Shown here in pieces: positions 49,342 to 57,184 of a stretch of 64,000 nt of DNA; position 1 is the stretch's first letter, and the number at the start of each line of letters is the position of its first letter. Under the pieces are notes generated by a model, which saw only the letters and a list, made by a program, of their open reading frames with translations, ran no database searches and had not been told where the DNA came from. The translations under genes were made by a program, and so were the position numbers. The DNA is from Flavobacterium sp. 11 (GTDB taxonomy: Bacteria; Bacteroidota; Bacteroidia; Flavobacteriales; Flavobacteriaceae). Location: contig NZ_PEFE01000001.1 in the NCBI RefSeq assembly GCF_002754315.1, positions 372,001 through 436,000 of the forward strand. Reading direction: 5' to 3'.

Positions 49342-50265
49342 TTATTTTTTATCATTTTGGTCTTTACCAATTATCGTAAACTTCCTTGTGGGAATACGAA
49401 CCGGCAACAATCCAGATTTTAAAATTATTCTTTGTCCGACATCTCCAGCAACAAATGAGGCGAAGCCCATTCCTAATCCAGAAAAACCTTGACAATTGAT
49501 TATATACAAATCACGTGCCAAAGGATATTTCCCTTCTGCTATATTATTTTGTGACGGGATATAATAGTTATCACCTTTAAGACCTTTAACACCTAAAGTA
49601 GTAACATTATCAACATATTTTTGCATTGCTGGTAATGGTTGTGAAAGCCAATTAACTCCCACTACACCAATCATACCCTCATTTTCTGAAACATATTTTA
49701 TAACTTCATCATTAGATTTAAATGAGAAGACACCTTTTTCAGGTATGGCTTTTATACCAGCCAAAGAATTCATGTAACGTACTGTACTTGAGTTAAGGTT
49801 ATCAAAAACTAATCCTTTGATTGATGCTACAGGCTTGCCTTGCATAAAACTAATAACATCATTTAACGCTACAAGAGTATCTTTATTGCTTTTATTAGAG
49901 ATAAAAGCTACAGCATCGGTAGCGAAAATAGTTATTTTAGGATTAATTTTTCTTTGTTTAAAAATCTTCTCTTCTTCAGTTGTCAAACTTCTGGATAAAA
50001 TAGCTATAGCAGCTTTTTCATTAAATAAAGAATTAACCGTTTCAGATTCAGATTTGGAAACAAGTTTTATTTTAGCTTTATATTCATTTTCAAATACGGC
50101 TACTTGATCTTCAATAATAGGAGCTAAAGTTTCATCTACATAAATTGTGGTTGAACCTTTCAGTATTGTTTCTTTGTCTTTTTTATTAGTAGCTTGATTA
50201 CACGCAAACACCAATATCACTATTGAAAACAATATAAAATACGGAAGTTTAGAATAATTTTTCAT
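49342..50265 (-). CDS. PstS-like substrate-binding lipoprotein in the Ton operon
   Basis: The 307-residue product has a lipoprotein signal (Cys22 in VFAC) and a two-lobed periplasmic binding fold of the phosphate-binding type: ILKGSTTIYVDETLAPII, a region like AVAFISNKSNKDTLVALNDVISFMQGK, then VRYMNSL and a C-terminal YIINCQGFSGLGMGFASFVAGDVGQRIILKSGLLPV. No transport genes (pstC, pstA, pstB) are nearby; instead it lies between tonB and a TPR gene. Phosphate binding is possible but unproven. It begins 3 bases after the small membrane protein gene, indicating translational coupling. Confidence 0.8.
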   Translation of the reverse strand: MKNYSKLPYFILFSIVILVFACNQATNKKDKETILKGSTTIYVDETLAPIIEDQVAVFENEYKAKIKLVSKSESETVNSLFNEKAAIAILSRSLTTEEEKIFKQRKINPKITIFATDAVAFISNKSNKDTLVALNDVISFMQGKPVASIKGLVFDNLNSSTVRYMNSLAGIKAIPEKGVFSFKSNDEVIKYVSENEGMIGVVGVNWLSQPLPAMQKYVDNVTTLGVKGLKGDNYYIPSQNNIAEGKYPLARDLYIINCQGFSGLGMGFASFVAGDVGQRIILKSGLLPVRIPTRKFTIIGKDQNDKK

Positions 50266-50268
50266 GAT

Positions 50269-50499
50269 CTAGTTATTATTATCATTAATAATTCGAAAGA
50301 ATCTAAAAGAAGCATATACAATAAGTAAAGCCCCAAAAGCAACTCTATAAGTAGGCTCCATTGCTAGGGGGAAATTCTTCATAAAGATAATAAATAAACC
50401 TAAAACAAGGTAAACTAGAAAAAACAAAATTCCTAAAACAAGAAGAAATCGCTCTTTAAGCGATTTCTTCTTAATATTATTAAGTATGTTATTTAACAT
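50269..50499 (-). CDS. Small membrane protein of the Ton operon
   Basis: The 76-residue product has two predicted membrane helices (about 18-38, FLLVLGILFFLVYLVLGLFII; about 50-68, YRVAFGALLIVYASFRFFRII) with a short loop, and basic N-terminal residues. I recognise no family. Its ATG overlaps the tonB stop as TAATG and the next gene starts 3 bases after its end, so translational coupling on both sides supports a real gene. It may modulate ExbB/ExbD/TonB in the inner membrane. Confidence 0.72.
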   Translation of the reverse strand: MLNNILNNIKKKSLKERFLLVLGILFFLVYLVLGLFIIFMKNFPLAMEPTYRVAFGALLIVYASFRFFRIINDNNN

Positions 50500-51293
50500 T
50501 ATTCTGCAGATTGAATAGTAATTGGAAGAGAATAAAGTACTCTTACTTTTTTACCATTTTGCTCACCCGGTGTCCATTTAGGACATTTTTTCAAAACACG
50601 GATGGCTTCTTTTCCTGTTCCATAACCGATATCTCTAATTACTTTAATATCAGTCAAAGAACCGTCTTTTTCAACAACAAAAGTAACGTAAACTTTACCT
50701 TTTAATCCTTCTTCTTCTGGAGTTTGATAGTTATTACCAACAAATTTGTAAAATTTATCGATTCCTCCTGGGAAATCAGGCTTAACCTCAATACCAGCAG
50801 TGTTATAAATTTGGTTATCAACCTCTTCAACTACAGCTGCAGTTCCAGTACCAACCGGCTCAACTGTTAAAACAGCATCTGGATCTCCTTTTATAGTTTC
50901 ATCACCTAATTTTTTGTCTTTAATTTCGACAGTTTTAGGTGGTTCTTCAGTCACTTCTTCCGCTTTTGCAACCACTGGTTTAACAAATTTTACCTGATCC
51001 ACTTTTGGTGGTGGCGGTGGCGGTGGTGGAACATCTTTTTTTACTTCTTCCTTAGGTGGCAATTTGATACTAACAATTTTAGTATCTAAAGTATCATCAC
51101 CTTCCGAAGAATCTGGTAGTAAGCTTAAAATAAGTGGCATACTAACAGCTAGAGCAAAAACAATTGCACCAAAGATAAGTGCTCTAACAGTAGTCTTGTT
51201 ATTTGTTTTTCTTAGTTCGTAAGCTCCATAAGCTTTATTACGACCTTCGAATACAATATCAAGCCATTGGTTTGTGAATATATCTAATTTCAT
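50499..51293 (-). CDS. tonB: TonB energy-transducing protein
   Basis: The 264-residue product has one N-terminal membrane helix (about 35-60) preceded by FEGRNKAYGAYELRK, a conserved opening of Bacteroidota TonB. A Pro/Lys/Val-rich periplasmic spacer with eight consecutive prolines follows, and then the C-terminal TonB domain (about 185-264: GKVYVTFVVEKDGSLTDIKVIRD, VRVLYSLPITIQ). It passes proton-motive energy from ExbB/ExbD to outer membrane receptors such as the SusC protein of this window. It overlaps the small membrane protein gene by one base. Confidence 0.95.
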   Translation of the reverse strand: MKLDIFTNQWLDIVFEGRNKAYGAYELRKTNNKTTVRALIFGAIVFALAVSMPLILSLLPDSSEGDDTLDTKIVSIKLPPKEEVKKDVPPPPPPPPKVDQVKFVKPVVAKAEEVTEEPPKTVEIKDKKLGDETIKGDPDAVLTVEPVGTGTAAVVEEVDNQIYNTAGIEVKPDFPGGIDKFYKFVGNNYQTPEEEGLKGKVYVTFVVEKDGSLTDIKVIRDIGYGTGKEAIRVLKKCPKWTPGEQNGKKVRVLYSLPITIQSAE

Positions 51294-51332
51294 TTTTCTT
51301 AATTATTAGGTTATAGAGTAAATGCTAAAATC

Positions 51333-51878
51333 TTATTTACCTTCTAACAATTTTAGTTCTTCTGGAGAAAAATCATTTACAATTGCATTTGAAGGTACGC
51401 CTACAATAGCCATCTCATCTAGTATGTCTACTAAATTACGGTAATTTGATTTTTTACTTGGTTTGATAATTACTATCAAACCTTTGTCTTTGTTCCCAGT
51501 GTATTCAACTACTGATTGTTTTCTTTTCAATAATTCTTTACGAATACCCTCTTTACCATAAGAAATATCTTTAGGACCAGCAATTGGAGTTGCTAATAAA
51601 CCCATGTAATAAACCATCTTATCATTGTCTCCTAATAAAACCGTTAATGTACGATTTTCATCAACCTTGATTGGTTTATCAGTAGGATCATCTTCTTTAT
51701 CAGGCAAACCCAAAGGCATCGATTGTGGTTTAGACAACGTAGTCGTAAGCATAAAGAACGTAATCAATAAGAATGCCAAATCCACCATAGCAGTTAAATC
51801 TACTTTTGAGTTAGCTTTTTTACTTCTTACTTTTCCACCTTTTTTGCCATCTCCGTCGCCGGTATTTAATTCAGCCAT
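51333..51878 (-). CDS. exbD: ExbD/TolR family protein (second copy)
   Basis: The 181-residue product has a short basic N-terminus, one membrane helix with the functional Asp in SKVDLTAMVDLAFLLITFFMLTTTL, and a periplasmic domain (TVLLGDNDKMVYYMG; GLIVIIKPSKKSNYRNLVDILDEM). With ExbB it forms the proton channel that energises TonB. It directly follows another exbD gene; two unequal ExbD copies are usual in Bacteroidota. Confidence 0.93.
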   Translation of the reverse strand: MAELNTGDGDGKKGGKVRSKKANSKVDLTAMVDLAFLLITFFMLTTTLSKPQSMPLGLPDKEDDPTDKPIKVDENRTLTVLLGDNDKMVYYMGLLATPIAGPKDISYGKEGIRKELLKRKQSVVEYTGNKDKGLIVIIKPSKKSNYRNLVDILDEMAIVGVPSNAIVNDFSPEELKLLEGK

Positions 51879-51896
51879 TTTAGTGTATTTTTTTAG

Positions 51897-52508
51897 TTAT
51901 TTTTCTGTTGCTCTCAAACCAGTAACAAGGTTGAAGTTATTGATTTTCTGATCTTGTAAAATATCCATAACGCGTTTAATCGCTGGATACTCTTCTTTTG
52001 CATCACCTTTTATAGCAATTTGCAATTCTTTATCATTAACATCAATATTTGCAATACGAGAATTGTAAATCCATTCATGTAATTGATTATTCAATGAATC
52101 TTTAGGAACACCTGGCTGTAAACCTGGCTTACTTCTATCCCCTGTTTTCATTGCAATCAATTGCTTCAGACTAGTAATTGGAACTCCAATACCTTCCATT
52201 AAAGCAAACTTAGCAGATTCTTCTTCCGTAAATTCAACACCGTATTTTTGCCCCATTAACTCAAGTGCCTTTTTTCTAACTTCTCTACCCTTTAAGTCAA
52301 AGAAAACTTTTCCTTTTCCTACAGTTATAGTAGCTAAATTATCATCTGGCAACTTAGATTGAACTTGTGACGCAGGCGTATCAACTGGCAATGCCTCAGG
52401 TATCTTAGCTGTTGCTGTCATTACAAAGAAAGACAACAATAGAAAGGCCACATCACACATAGCAGTCATGTCCGTAGACCCTGCTTTTTTCTTCATTTTT
52501 ATAGCCAT
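51897..52508 (-). CDS. exbD: ExbD/TolR family protein (first copy)
   Basis: The 203-residue product has the ExbD helix with its key Asp in GSTDMTAMCDVAFLLLSFFVMTATA and a longer periplasmic domain (about 50-200) ending in YPAIKRVMDILQDQKINNFNLVTGLRATEK. An insertion with KKALELMGQKYGVEFTEEE and LKQLIAMK distinguishes it from the second copy. The pair may form a heteromeric channel with ExbB. Confidence 0.93.
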   Translation of the reverse strand: MAIKMKKKAGSTDMTAMCDVAFLLLSFFVMTATAKIPEALPVDTPASQVQSKLPDDNLATITVGKGKVFFDLKGREVRKKALELMGQKYGVEFTEEESAKFALMEGIGVPITSLKQLIAMKTGDRSKPGLQPGVPKDSLNNQLHEWIYNSRIANIDVNDKELQIAIKGDAKEEYPAIKRVMDILQDQKINNFNLVTGLRATEK

Positions 52509-52585
52509 TAATATATTTTTTTATACTTACAAGAAAATAGAATCTGTTTTTCAGATTACTATTTCCTTGCAAATTAAATTATTAA

Positions 52586-53404
52586 TTATTTTTTTGTACT
52601 TCTGTAGTGTCTGTAAGTATTTACAATTGTATTACCTGCCTCATCAATAGAGTAAGTCAAAGTATCAATTTTAGAAGTAAAAAAGTTGTAAGCAATAATT
52701 GCTAAAGCTGAAGTAGAAATTCCTGTAGCAGTATTAATCAATGCCTCAGAAATACCATTTGCAAGAGCAGCTTGATCCGGAGTACCTGCAGCAGATAAAG
52801 CACTAAATGCTTTAATCATACCTGTAACTGTTCCTAACAAACCAGCAAGTGTACCTAATGATACCATTGTAGAAAGAATAGTCATATGTTTTTCTAACAT
52901 TGGCATTTCTAATGAAGTAACCTCTTCTATTTCTTTGTGAATAGTTTCAGCTGCAGCTTCGCTATCTAAACCTTCGTTTTTAACTTCTTGGTATTTCAAT
53001 AAAGCTGATTTTATTGGATTTGCAACAGAACCTTTTTGTTTGTCACATGAAGCAATAGCTCCTTCAATATTACCATCTTTAATATCTTTTTGTACACTTG
53101 ACATGAATTTATCAAGATTTCCTGTACCAGCTGCTTTAGAGATTACAGCATAACGCTCAAATGAGAAAACAACCACCATCAAAAGACATCCTAACAAAAT
53201 TGGTACAATAGGTCCTCCTTTGTATACCATTGCCAACATATTTCCTGGTAATGGGTGACCTGTATTAACACCGCCTTCGAAATTAGCGCCATTACCCATT
53301 ATAAAATTCCAAATTAACCATCCAACAAAAACACATGCTACAATAATGATTCCTGAAATCATTCCTCCTCCGTTTGCACCTTTTTCTTTTTTAACGTTTG
53401 CCAT
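52586..53404 (-). CDS. exbB: ExbB/TolQ/MotA proton channel protein
   Basis: The 272-residue product has an N-terminal helix (about 14-36), a second (about 62-85, GGPIVPILLGCLLMVVVFSFERY), a cytoplasmic helical domain with DKFMSSVQKDIKDGNIEGAIASCDKQ, and the paired channel helices LEKHMTILSTMVSLGTLAGLLGTVTGMIKAFSAL and ALANGISEALINTATGISTSALAIIAYNFF, the ExbB signature. It forms the proton-conducting core with ExbD. It is the first gene of the operon. Confidence 0.94.
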   Translation of the reverse strand: MANVKKEKGANGGGMISGIIIVACVFVGWLIWNFIMGNGANFEGGVNTGHPLPGNMLAMVYKGGPIVPILLGCLLMVVVFSFERYAVISKAAGTGNLDKFMSSVQKDIKDGNIEGAIASCDKQKGSVANPIKSALLKYQEVKNEGLDSEAAAETIHKEIEEVTSLEMPMLEKHMTILSTMVSLGTLAGLLGTVTGMIKAFSALSAAGTPDQAALANGISEALINTATGISTSALAIIAYNFFTSKIDTLTYSIDEAGNTIVNTYRHYRSTKK

Positions 53405-53778
53405 TTTTTTTTAATTTTAATAGTTTTAAATAAATTATCTTAGTTATATTAAACTTGTAGTAGAGCAAATTTATATTTTTAGTTTAAATAAAAAAACTTT
53501 TTTTAATTTTATTATAATTAAATTTATTTCAAAAACACATTTGCAATTTACTACTTTGCATTTATATCAAAATACTCAAACAAATCTACTCTTTTACAAA
53601 AAATAACGTATTTTTTTATGATATATTAACACAATATTTCAATATCTAACTCCCTTCAGTCAAAACTAATATTTTATATTATTAACAATAAAAAAGCAGG
53701 AAAACTGCAGTATACACTAAAATTTCAGGTTTTGTAAAAAAAATAATACCTTGCAAATGATTTAAATCTAAACTTATT
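53405..53778. other. Divergent intergenic region of exbB and the HerA-like gene
   Basis: This is 374 bases of AT-rich sequence without a gene. The minus strand has TAAATTTG at 53473-53466, a plausible -7 element for exbB. A -33 TTTG is not evident. Confidence 0.5.
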
Positions 53779-55212
53779 ATGAGCAAAAAAGAAGATTTCA
53801 TACAACAAATTACAGACGGATATAGTTCTAAAGGAGAAAGTATTACTCTTGGCGGCGCCATATTAGACGGAGAAGCTTTACCCAATGCACATGTAAAAAT
53901 ACCGCTAAAAACATTAAACCGTCATGGATTAATTGCAGGGGCTACCGGAACCGGAAAAACCAAAACCATACAAGTACTGTCAGAACAATTATCATCCTTT
54001 GGAATCCCTGTATTGATGATGGATATAAAAGGTGATTTTAGTGGTATTGCAAAAGAAGGAGAAGAGAAAGCATTTATTACCGAACGACATGCTAAAATAA
54101 ACATCCCTTATAATACGGCAAGTTTTCCTGTTGAATTATTGAGTTTATCAGAACAAAATGGTGTTCGTCTTCGCGCAACTATTTCTGAGTTTGGACCAGT
54201 TTTATTTTCTCGAATCTTAAATTTAAACGACACACAAGCCGGAGTCGTTTCTGTTATTTTCAAATATTGTGATGACCATAAAATGCCTTTATTGGATTTA
54301 AAAGACATCAAAAAAGTAATCAATTATATTACCGAAGAAGGAAAAGACGAAATAGAGGAGAGCTATGGCAAAATTTCCACTTCAACAACAGGCACCATCC
54401 TCAGAAAGATAATAGAATTAGAACAACAAGGTGCTGAACTATTTTTTGGCGAAATGTCTTTTGACGTTGACGATTTGATGCGCATTGATGAAAACGGAAA
54501 AGGATACATCAACATTTTGAGACTGACTGACATTCAAGACAAACCTAAATTATTTTCAACATTCATGCTAAGCTTATTGGCTGAAATCTATCAGCAAATG
54601 CCTGAAAAAGGAGATTCGGATCAGCCAGAATTAGTGATTTTCATTGATGAAGCTCATTTAATTTTCAATGAAGCCAGCAAAGCATTATTAGAACAAATAG
54701 AGACTATTGTAAAACTTATTCGTTCCAAGGGAATCGGGATTTACTTCATCACTCAAAACCCAATGGACATTCCAAGTGGTGTTTTGGCACAATTGGGTTT
54801 AAAAATTCAACATGCTTTAAGGGCTTTTACTGCCAATGATCGAAAAGCCATCAAACAAACCGCTGATAATTATCCAACATCTGAATTTTATAAAACGGAT
54901 GAAATTTTAACTAGCTTAGGAATTGGACAGGCACTCGTTACTGCTCTGAATGAAAAGGGAATTCCAACACCACTTGCAGCAACAATGATGCGTGCTCCTA
55001 TGAGCAGAATGGATATTTTAACTGAGAGTGAAATTCAAGAAATCAATAACAGATCTAAACTGGTAAAAAAATACAGCGAACTCATTGACAGAGAAAGCGC
55101 TTATGAAATGCTAAATAAAAAATTACCGTTATTGAAGAAGCAGCAGCAGAACAAGAACAGGAAAAAACATCTGAAAAAGAAGAAGCTAAAGGTCCGAGTA
55201 CTGCTAGCGTAG
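53779..55212 (+). CDS. HerA-like/YjgR (DUF853) ATPase, C-terminus replaced by frameshift
   Basis: The 477-residue frame is a P-loop ATPase of the HerA/DUF853 group. It has Walker A GATGTGKT at 54-61, MDIKGDFSGIA, FDVDDLMRIDENGKGYINILRLTDIQ, Walker B LVIFIDEAHLIF at about 284-295, and FITQNPMDIPSGVLAQLGLKIQHALRAFTANDRKAI. The last about 25 residues (LPLLKKQQQ...) are Lys/Gln-rich and unlike the family. From the A-run at 55117-55122, the frame one base back continues as ITVIEEAAAEQEQEK...VLTKMFKK and stops at 55298. That looks like the authentic end, so one A seems to be missing. Such ATPases act on DNA or membranes, and their role here is unknown. Confidence 0.85.
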   Translation: MSKKEDFIQQITDGYSSKGESITLGGAILDGEALPNAHVKIPLKTLNRHGLIAGATGTGKTKTIQVLSEQLSSFGIPVLMMDIKGDFSGIAKEGEEKAFITERHAKINIPYNTASFPVELLSLSEQNGVRLRATISEFGPVLFSRILNLNDTQAGVVSVIFKYCDDHKMPLLDLKDIKKVINYITEEGKDEIEESYGKISTSTTGTILRKIIELEQQGAELFFGEMSFDVDDLMRIDENGKGYINILRLTDIQDKPKLFSTFMLSLLAEIYQQMPEKGDSDQPELVIFIDEAHLIFNEASKALLEQIETIVKLIRSKGIGIYFITQNPMDIPSGVLAQLGLKIQHALRAFTANDRKAIKQTADNYPTSEFYKTDEILTSLGIGQALVTALNEKGIPTPLAATMMRAPMSRMDILTESEIQEINNRSKLVKKYSELIDRESAYEMLNKKLPLLKKQQQNKNRKKHLKKKKLKVRVLLA

Positions 55213-55298
55213 TAGGGAAATCCGTTTTAAAAGTATTGACAAGTGCTACTTTTATTAGAGGTGCTTTTGGTGTTTTGACAAAAATGTTTAAAAAATAA
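55117..55298 (+). pseudogene. Out-of-frame C-terminal segment of the HerA-like ATPase
   Basis: In the frame one base behind the main gene, from A6 at 55117-55122 to TAA at 55296-55298, there is a plausible tail of about 58 residues: an acidic Ala/Glu/Gln segment, then GPSTASVVGKSVLKVLTSATFIRGAFGVLTKMFKK. A terminator begins 9 bases after this stop, whereas the in-frame stop at 55212 leaves 94 bases of untranslated sequence. It could be a sequencing error, a real mutation, or slippage on the A-run. Confidence 0.7.
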
Positions 55299-55306
55299 AA
55301 TTCTCC

Positions 55307-55342
55307 AATACCCTTTTAGAATTAAAACTCTAAAAGGGTATT
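55307..55342 (+). terminator. Terminator of the HerA-like gene
   Basis: Fourteen-base perfect arms (AATACCCTTTTAGA with complement) have an eight-base loop, followed by TTTT. It closely follows the out-of-frame stop codon. Confidence 0.75.
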
Positions 55343-55361
55343 TTAAAAAGCAACATTAAAA

Positions 55362-55724
55362 ATGAAAAAATATTTTATTCAAAAAGCTCCTTTTATAGTT
55401 CCAACAACTGACGGTAAACTAATCGAAGAGCATCACGGAATAGCTACCACAAACAATCCCGAAATTTCGATTGCACACATGATTGCACCTCCTAAATGGA
55501 GCGAACCTTTTCAAACACCTGAATTTGAAGAATACACTTATATCATAAAAGGAAAAAAGCAATTCATCATTGAAAATGAAATTGTAATTCTTGAAGCAGG
55601 CCAATCTATAAAAATTGAGAAAAATACTCGAGTGCAATATTCCAATCCTTTTGATGAGCCTTGTGAATATATTGCCATTTGCAAACCTGCATTCGATTTT
55701 ACTAAAGTACATCGTGAGGAATAA
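55362..55724 (+). CDS. Small cupin-domain protein
   Basis: The 120-residue product is a single cupin beta-barrel. Conserved strands include ISIAHMIAPPKWSEPFQTPEFEEYTYIIKGKKQF and a second motif EAGQSIKIEKNTRVQYSNPFDEPCEYIAIC. A first motif with Glu residues (EFEEYTYIIKG) is present, but the usual His pair is reduced, so metal binding is uncertain. Function cannot be assigned. It is too short for 3-hydroxyanthranilate dioxygenase, despite the neighbouring kynurenine genes. It is convergent with the monooxygenase gene. Confidence 0.75.
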   Translation: MKKYFIQKAPFIVPTTDGKLIEEHHGIATTNNPEISIAHMIAPPKWSEPFQTPEFEEYTYIIKGKKQFIIENEIVILEAGQSIKIEKNTRVQYSNPFDEPCEYIAICKPAFDFTKVHREE

Positions 55725-55784
55725 ATAGTGGCGATGGAAGTGAAAATCCATAACAACTATATCGAAGCAAACAACTCGAAAAAA

Positions 55785-57122
55785 TTATTGCAGCAATTCC
55801 AAGATTTTATTCTCTACCGTTTCGGTATCCCAAATATTCTCGATGTTTTCCATTTTCAAAACTTCCTCCATAATCGCATTTTGATAATCTCCAATAGCCA
55901 AAGCTTCGGCATAAGGACGATCACTAAAAGTTACTCTGCTATAAAGCGGAATCCATTTTTCGGGATATTTATCTGAGAATGATTTTTCGATTTTCTTTTG
56001 CAACAAGAATTTCTCATCAGCTGTTTTAGAACTCATTTCCATAAAATTACGATAGGAAAGTTCCGCAATTGCATCAGCGTTGGGTTTACGGGATTTTTGA
56101 TATTCAGAGAAAATCGTTTTCCAATCATCTCCGTACTCTTCAATCATTTCATAAAGAATTGAAATGTCCTCAAAACCTGCATTCATTCCTTGCCCGTAAA
56201 ATGGAACAATGGCATGACAAGCGTCACCAATTAGTGCAATTTTATCTTCATAAGTCCATGGAAAACATTTCATGGTCACCAATGTACTTGTTGGATTTTT
56301 AAAGAAATCCTCAGTCAATTTAGGAATTACATCAATGGTATCCGGAAGGTTTTTCTCAAAAAAAGTTTCTACCTCTTTTTGATTTTTTAAAGAAGCAAAA
56401 GAATTTTCTCCTTCAAAAGGCATAAATAAAGTACATGTAAAACTACCATCTAAATTAGGCAATGCAATCAACATATATTCTCCACGAGGCCAAATATGGA
56501 ATGAATTCTTGTCTAGTTTATGCGTTGCATCCGAGTTTGCAGGAATATTTAATTCCTTATATCCAATAGGTAAAAATTCTTGTGAATAATCAAACATACT
56601 TTGGCGCTGCATGCGGTGACGGATTCTGGAAAAAGCTCCATCGGCACCAAAAACCATATCATATTTCTTTTCTTCCCAAGCACCTCTTTCGGTTTCACCG
56701 ATGTGCAAAGTAGCATCATCTAAGGTTACATCCCAGATTTTGTGTTCGAAAAAGAATTCTGCTCCTGCGGCTTCCGCCAAATCGATCATTTTTCTATTCA
56801 AAGTTCCTCTGGAAATCGAATAAATAGATTCGCCTTCTTGTCCATAATTTTGAAAATTAAGTTTATCAACAAGATGAATGGCGCGTTTATCCATTGGGAT
56901 GGCAATTTCTCGCACGGCATCTCCCACTCCTACGCCATCAAGCGCTTTCCAACCTCGGTTAGACATAGCTAAATTAATAGAACGACCTGAAAACTGAATT
57001 TGTCTAATATCAGGGCTTCTATCGAAAACATGAACCGTATGACCAGCTTTACGAAGATAAATAGCTAATAAAGATCCAACTAATCCAGAACCTACAACCG
57101 CTATTTTTTTGGGAATTTGCAT
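55785..57122 (-). CDS. kmo: Kynurenine 3-monooxygenase
   Basis: The 445-residue FAD-dependent aromatic hydroxylase has the dinucleotide motif VVGSGLVGSLLAIYLRKAG (Gly11, Gly13, Gly16), GRSINLAMSNRGW typical of KMO, VFGADGAFSRIR, and the FAD-ribose motif GDACHAIVPFYGQGMNAGFEDISIL. It hydroxylates L-kynurenine to 3-hydroxykynurenine with NADPH and oxygen, in tryptophan degradation or de novo NAD synthesis. The kynureninase of the same pathway is at 62517. A -7 element TAATTTTG lies about 23 bases upstream. Confidence 0.93.
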   Translation of the reverse strand: MQIPKKIAVVGSGLVGSLLAIYLRKAGHTVHVFDRSPDIRQIQFSGRSINLAMSNRGWKALDGVGVGDAVREIAIPMDKRAIHLVDKLNFQNYGQEGESIYSISRGTLNRKMIDLAEAAGAEFFFEHKIWDVTLDDATLHIGETERGAWEEKKYDMVFGADGAFSRIRHRMQRQSMFDYSQEFLPIGYKELNIPANSDATHKLDKNSFHIWPRGEYMLIALPNLDGSFTCTLFMPFEGENSFASLKNQKEVETFFEKNLPDTIDVIPKLTEDFFKNPTSTLVTMKCFPWTYEDKIALIGDACHAIVPFYGQGMNAGFEDISILYEMIEEYGDDWKTIFSEYQKSRKPNADAIAELSYRNFMEMSSKTADEKFLLQKKIEKSFSDKYPEKWIPLYSRVTFSDRPYAEALAIGDYQNAIMEEVLKMENIENIWDTETVENKILELLQ

Positions 57123-57144
57123 TAATTTTTTATAAAAAGTTAAG

Positions 57145-57152
57145 CAAAATTA
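57145..57152 (-). promoter_or_regulatory. Candidate -7 element for kmo
   Basis: The minus strand reads TAATTTTG, a match to TAnnTTTG, 22 bases before the start codon. The -33 region is not conserved. Confidence 0.5.
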
Positions 57153-57184
57153 CTGATTTTATTAGACTAAGAACTTTAAAACTA

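Noticed and set aside
49342..50265. A phosphate uptake operon
   Set aside because: No permease, ATPase or phoU gene is near; the PstS-like protein is instead part of the Ton operon.
55362..55724. 3-hydroxyanthranilate dioxygenase for the small cupin
   Set aside because: At 120 residues it is too short, and the metal-binding His/Glu/His pattern and C-terminal Cys site of that enzyme are absent.
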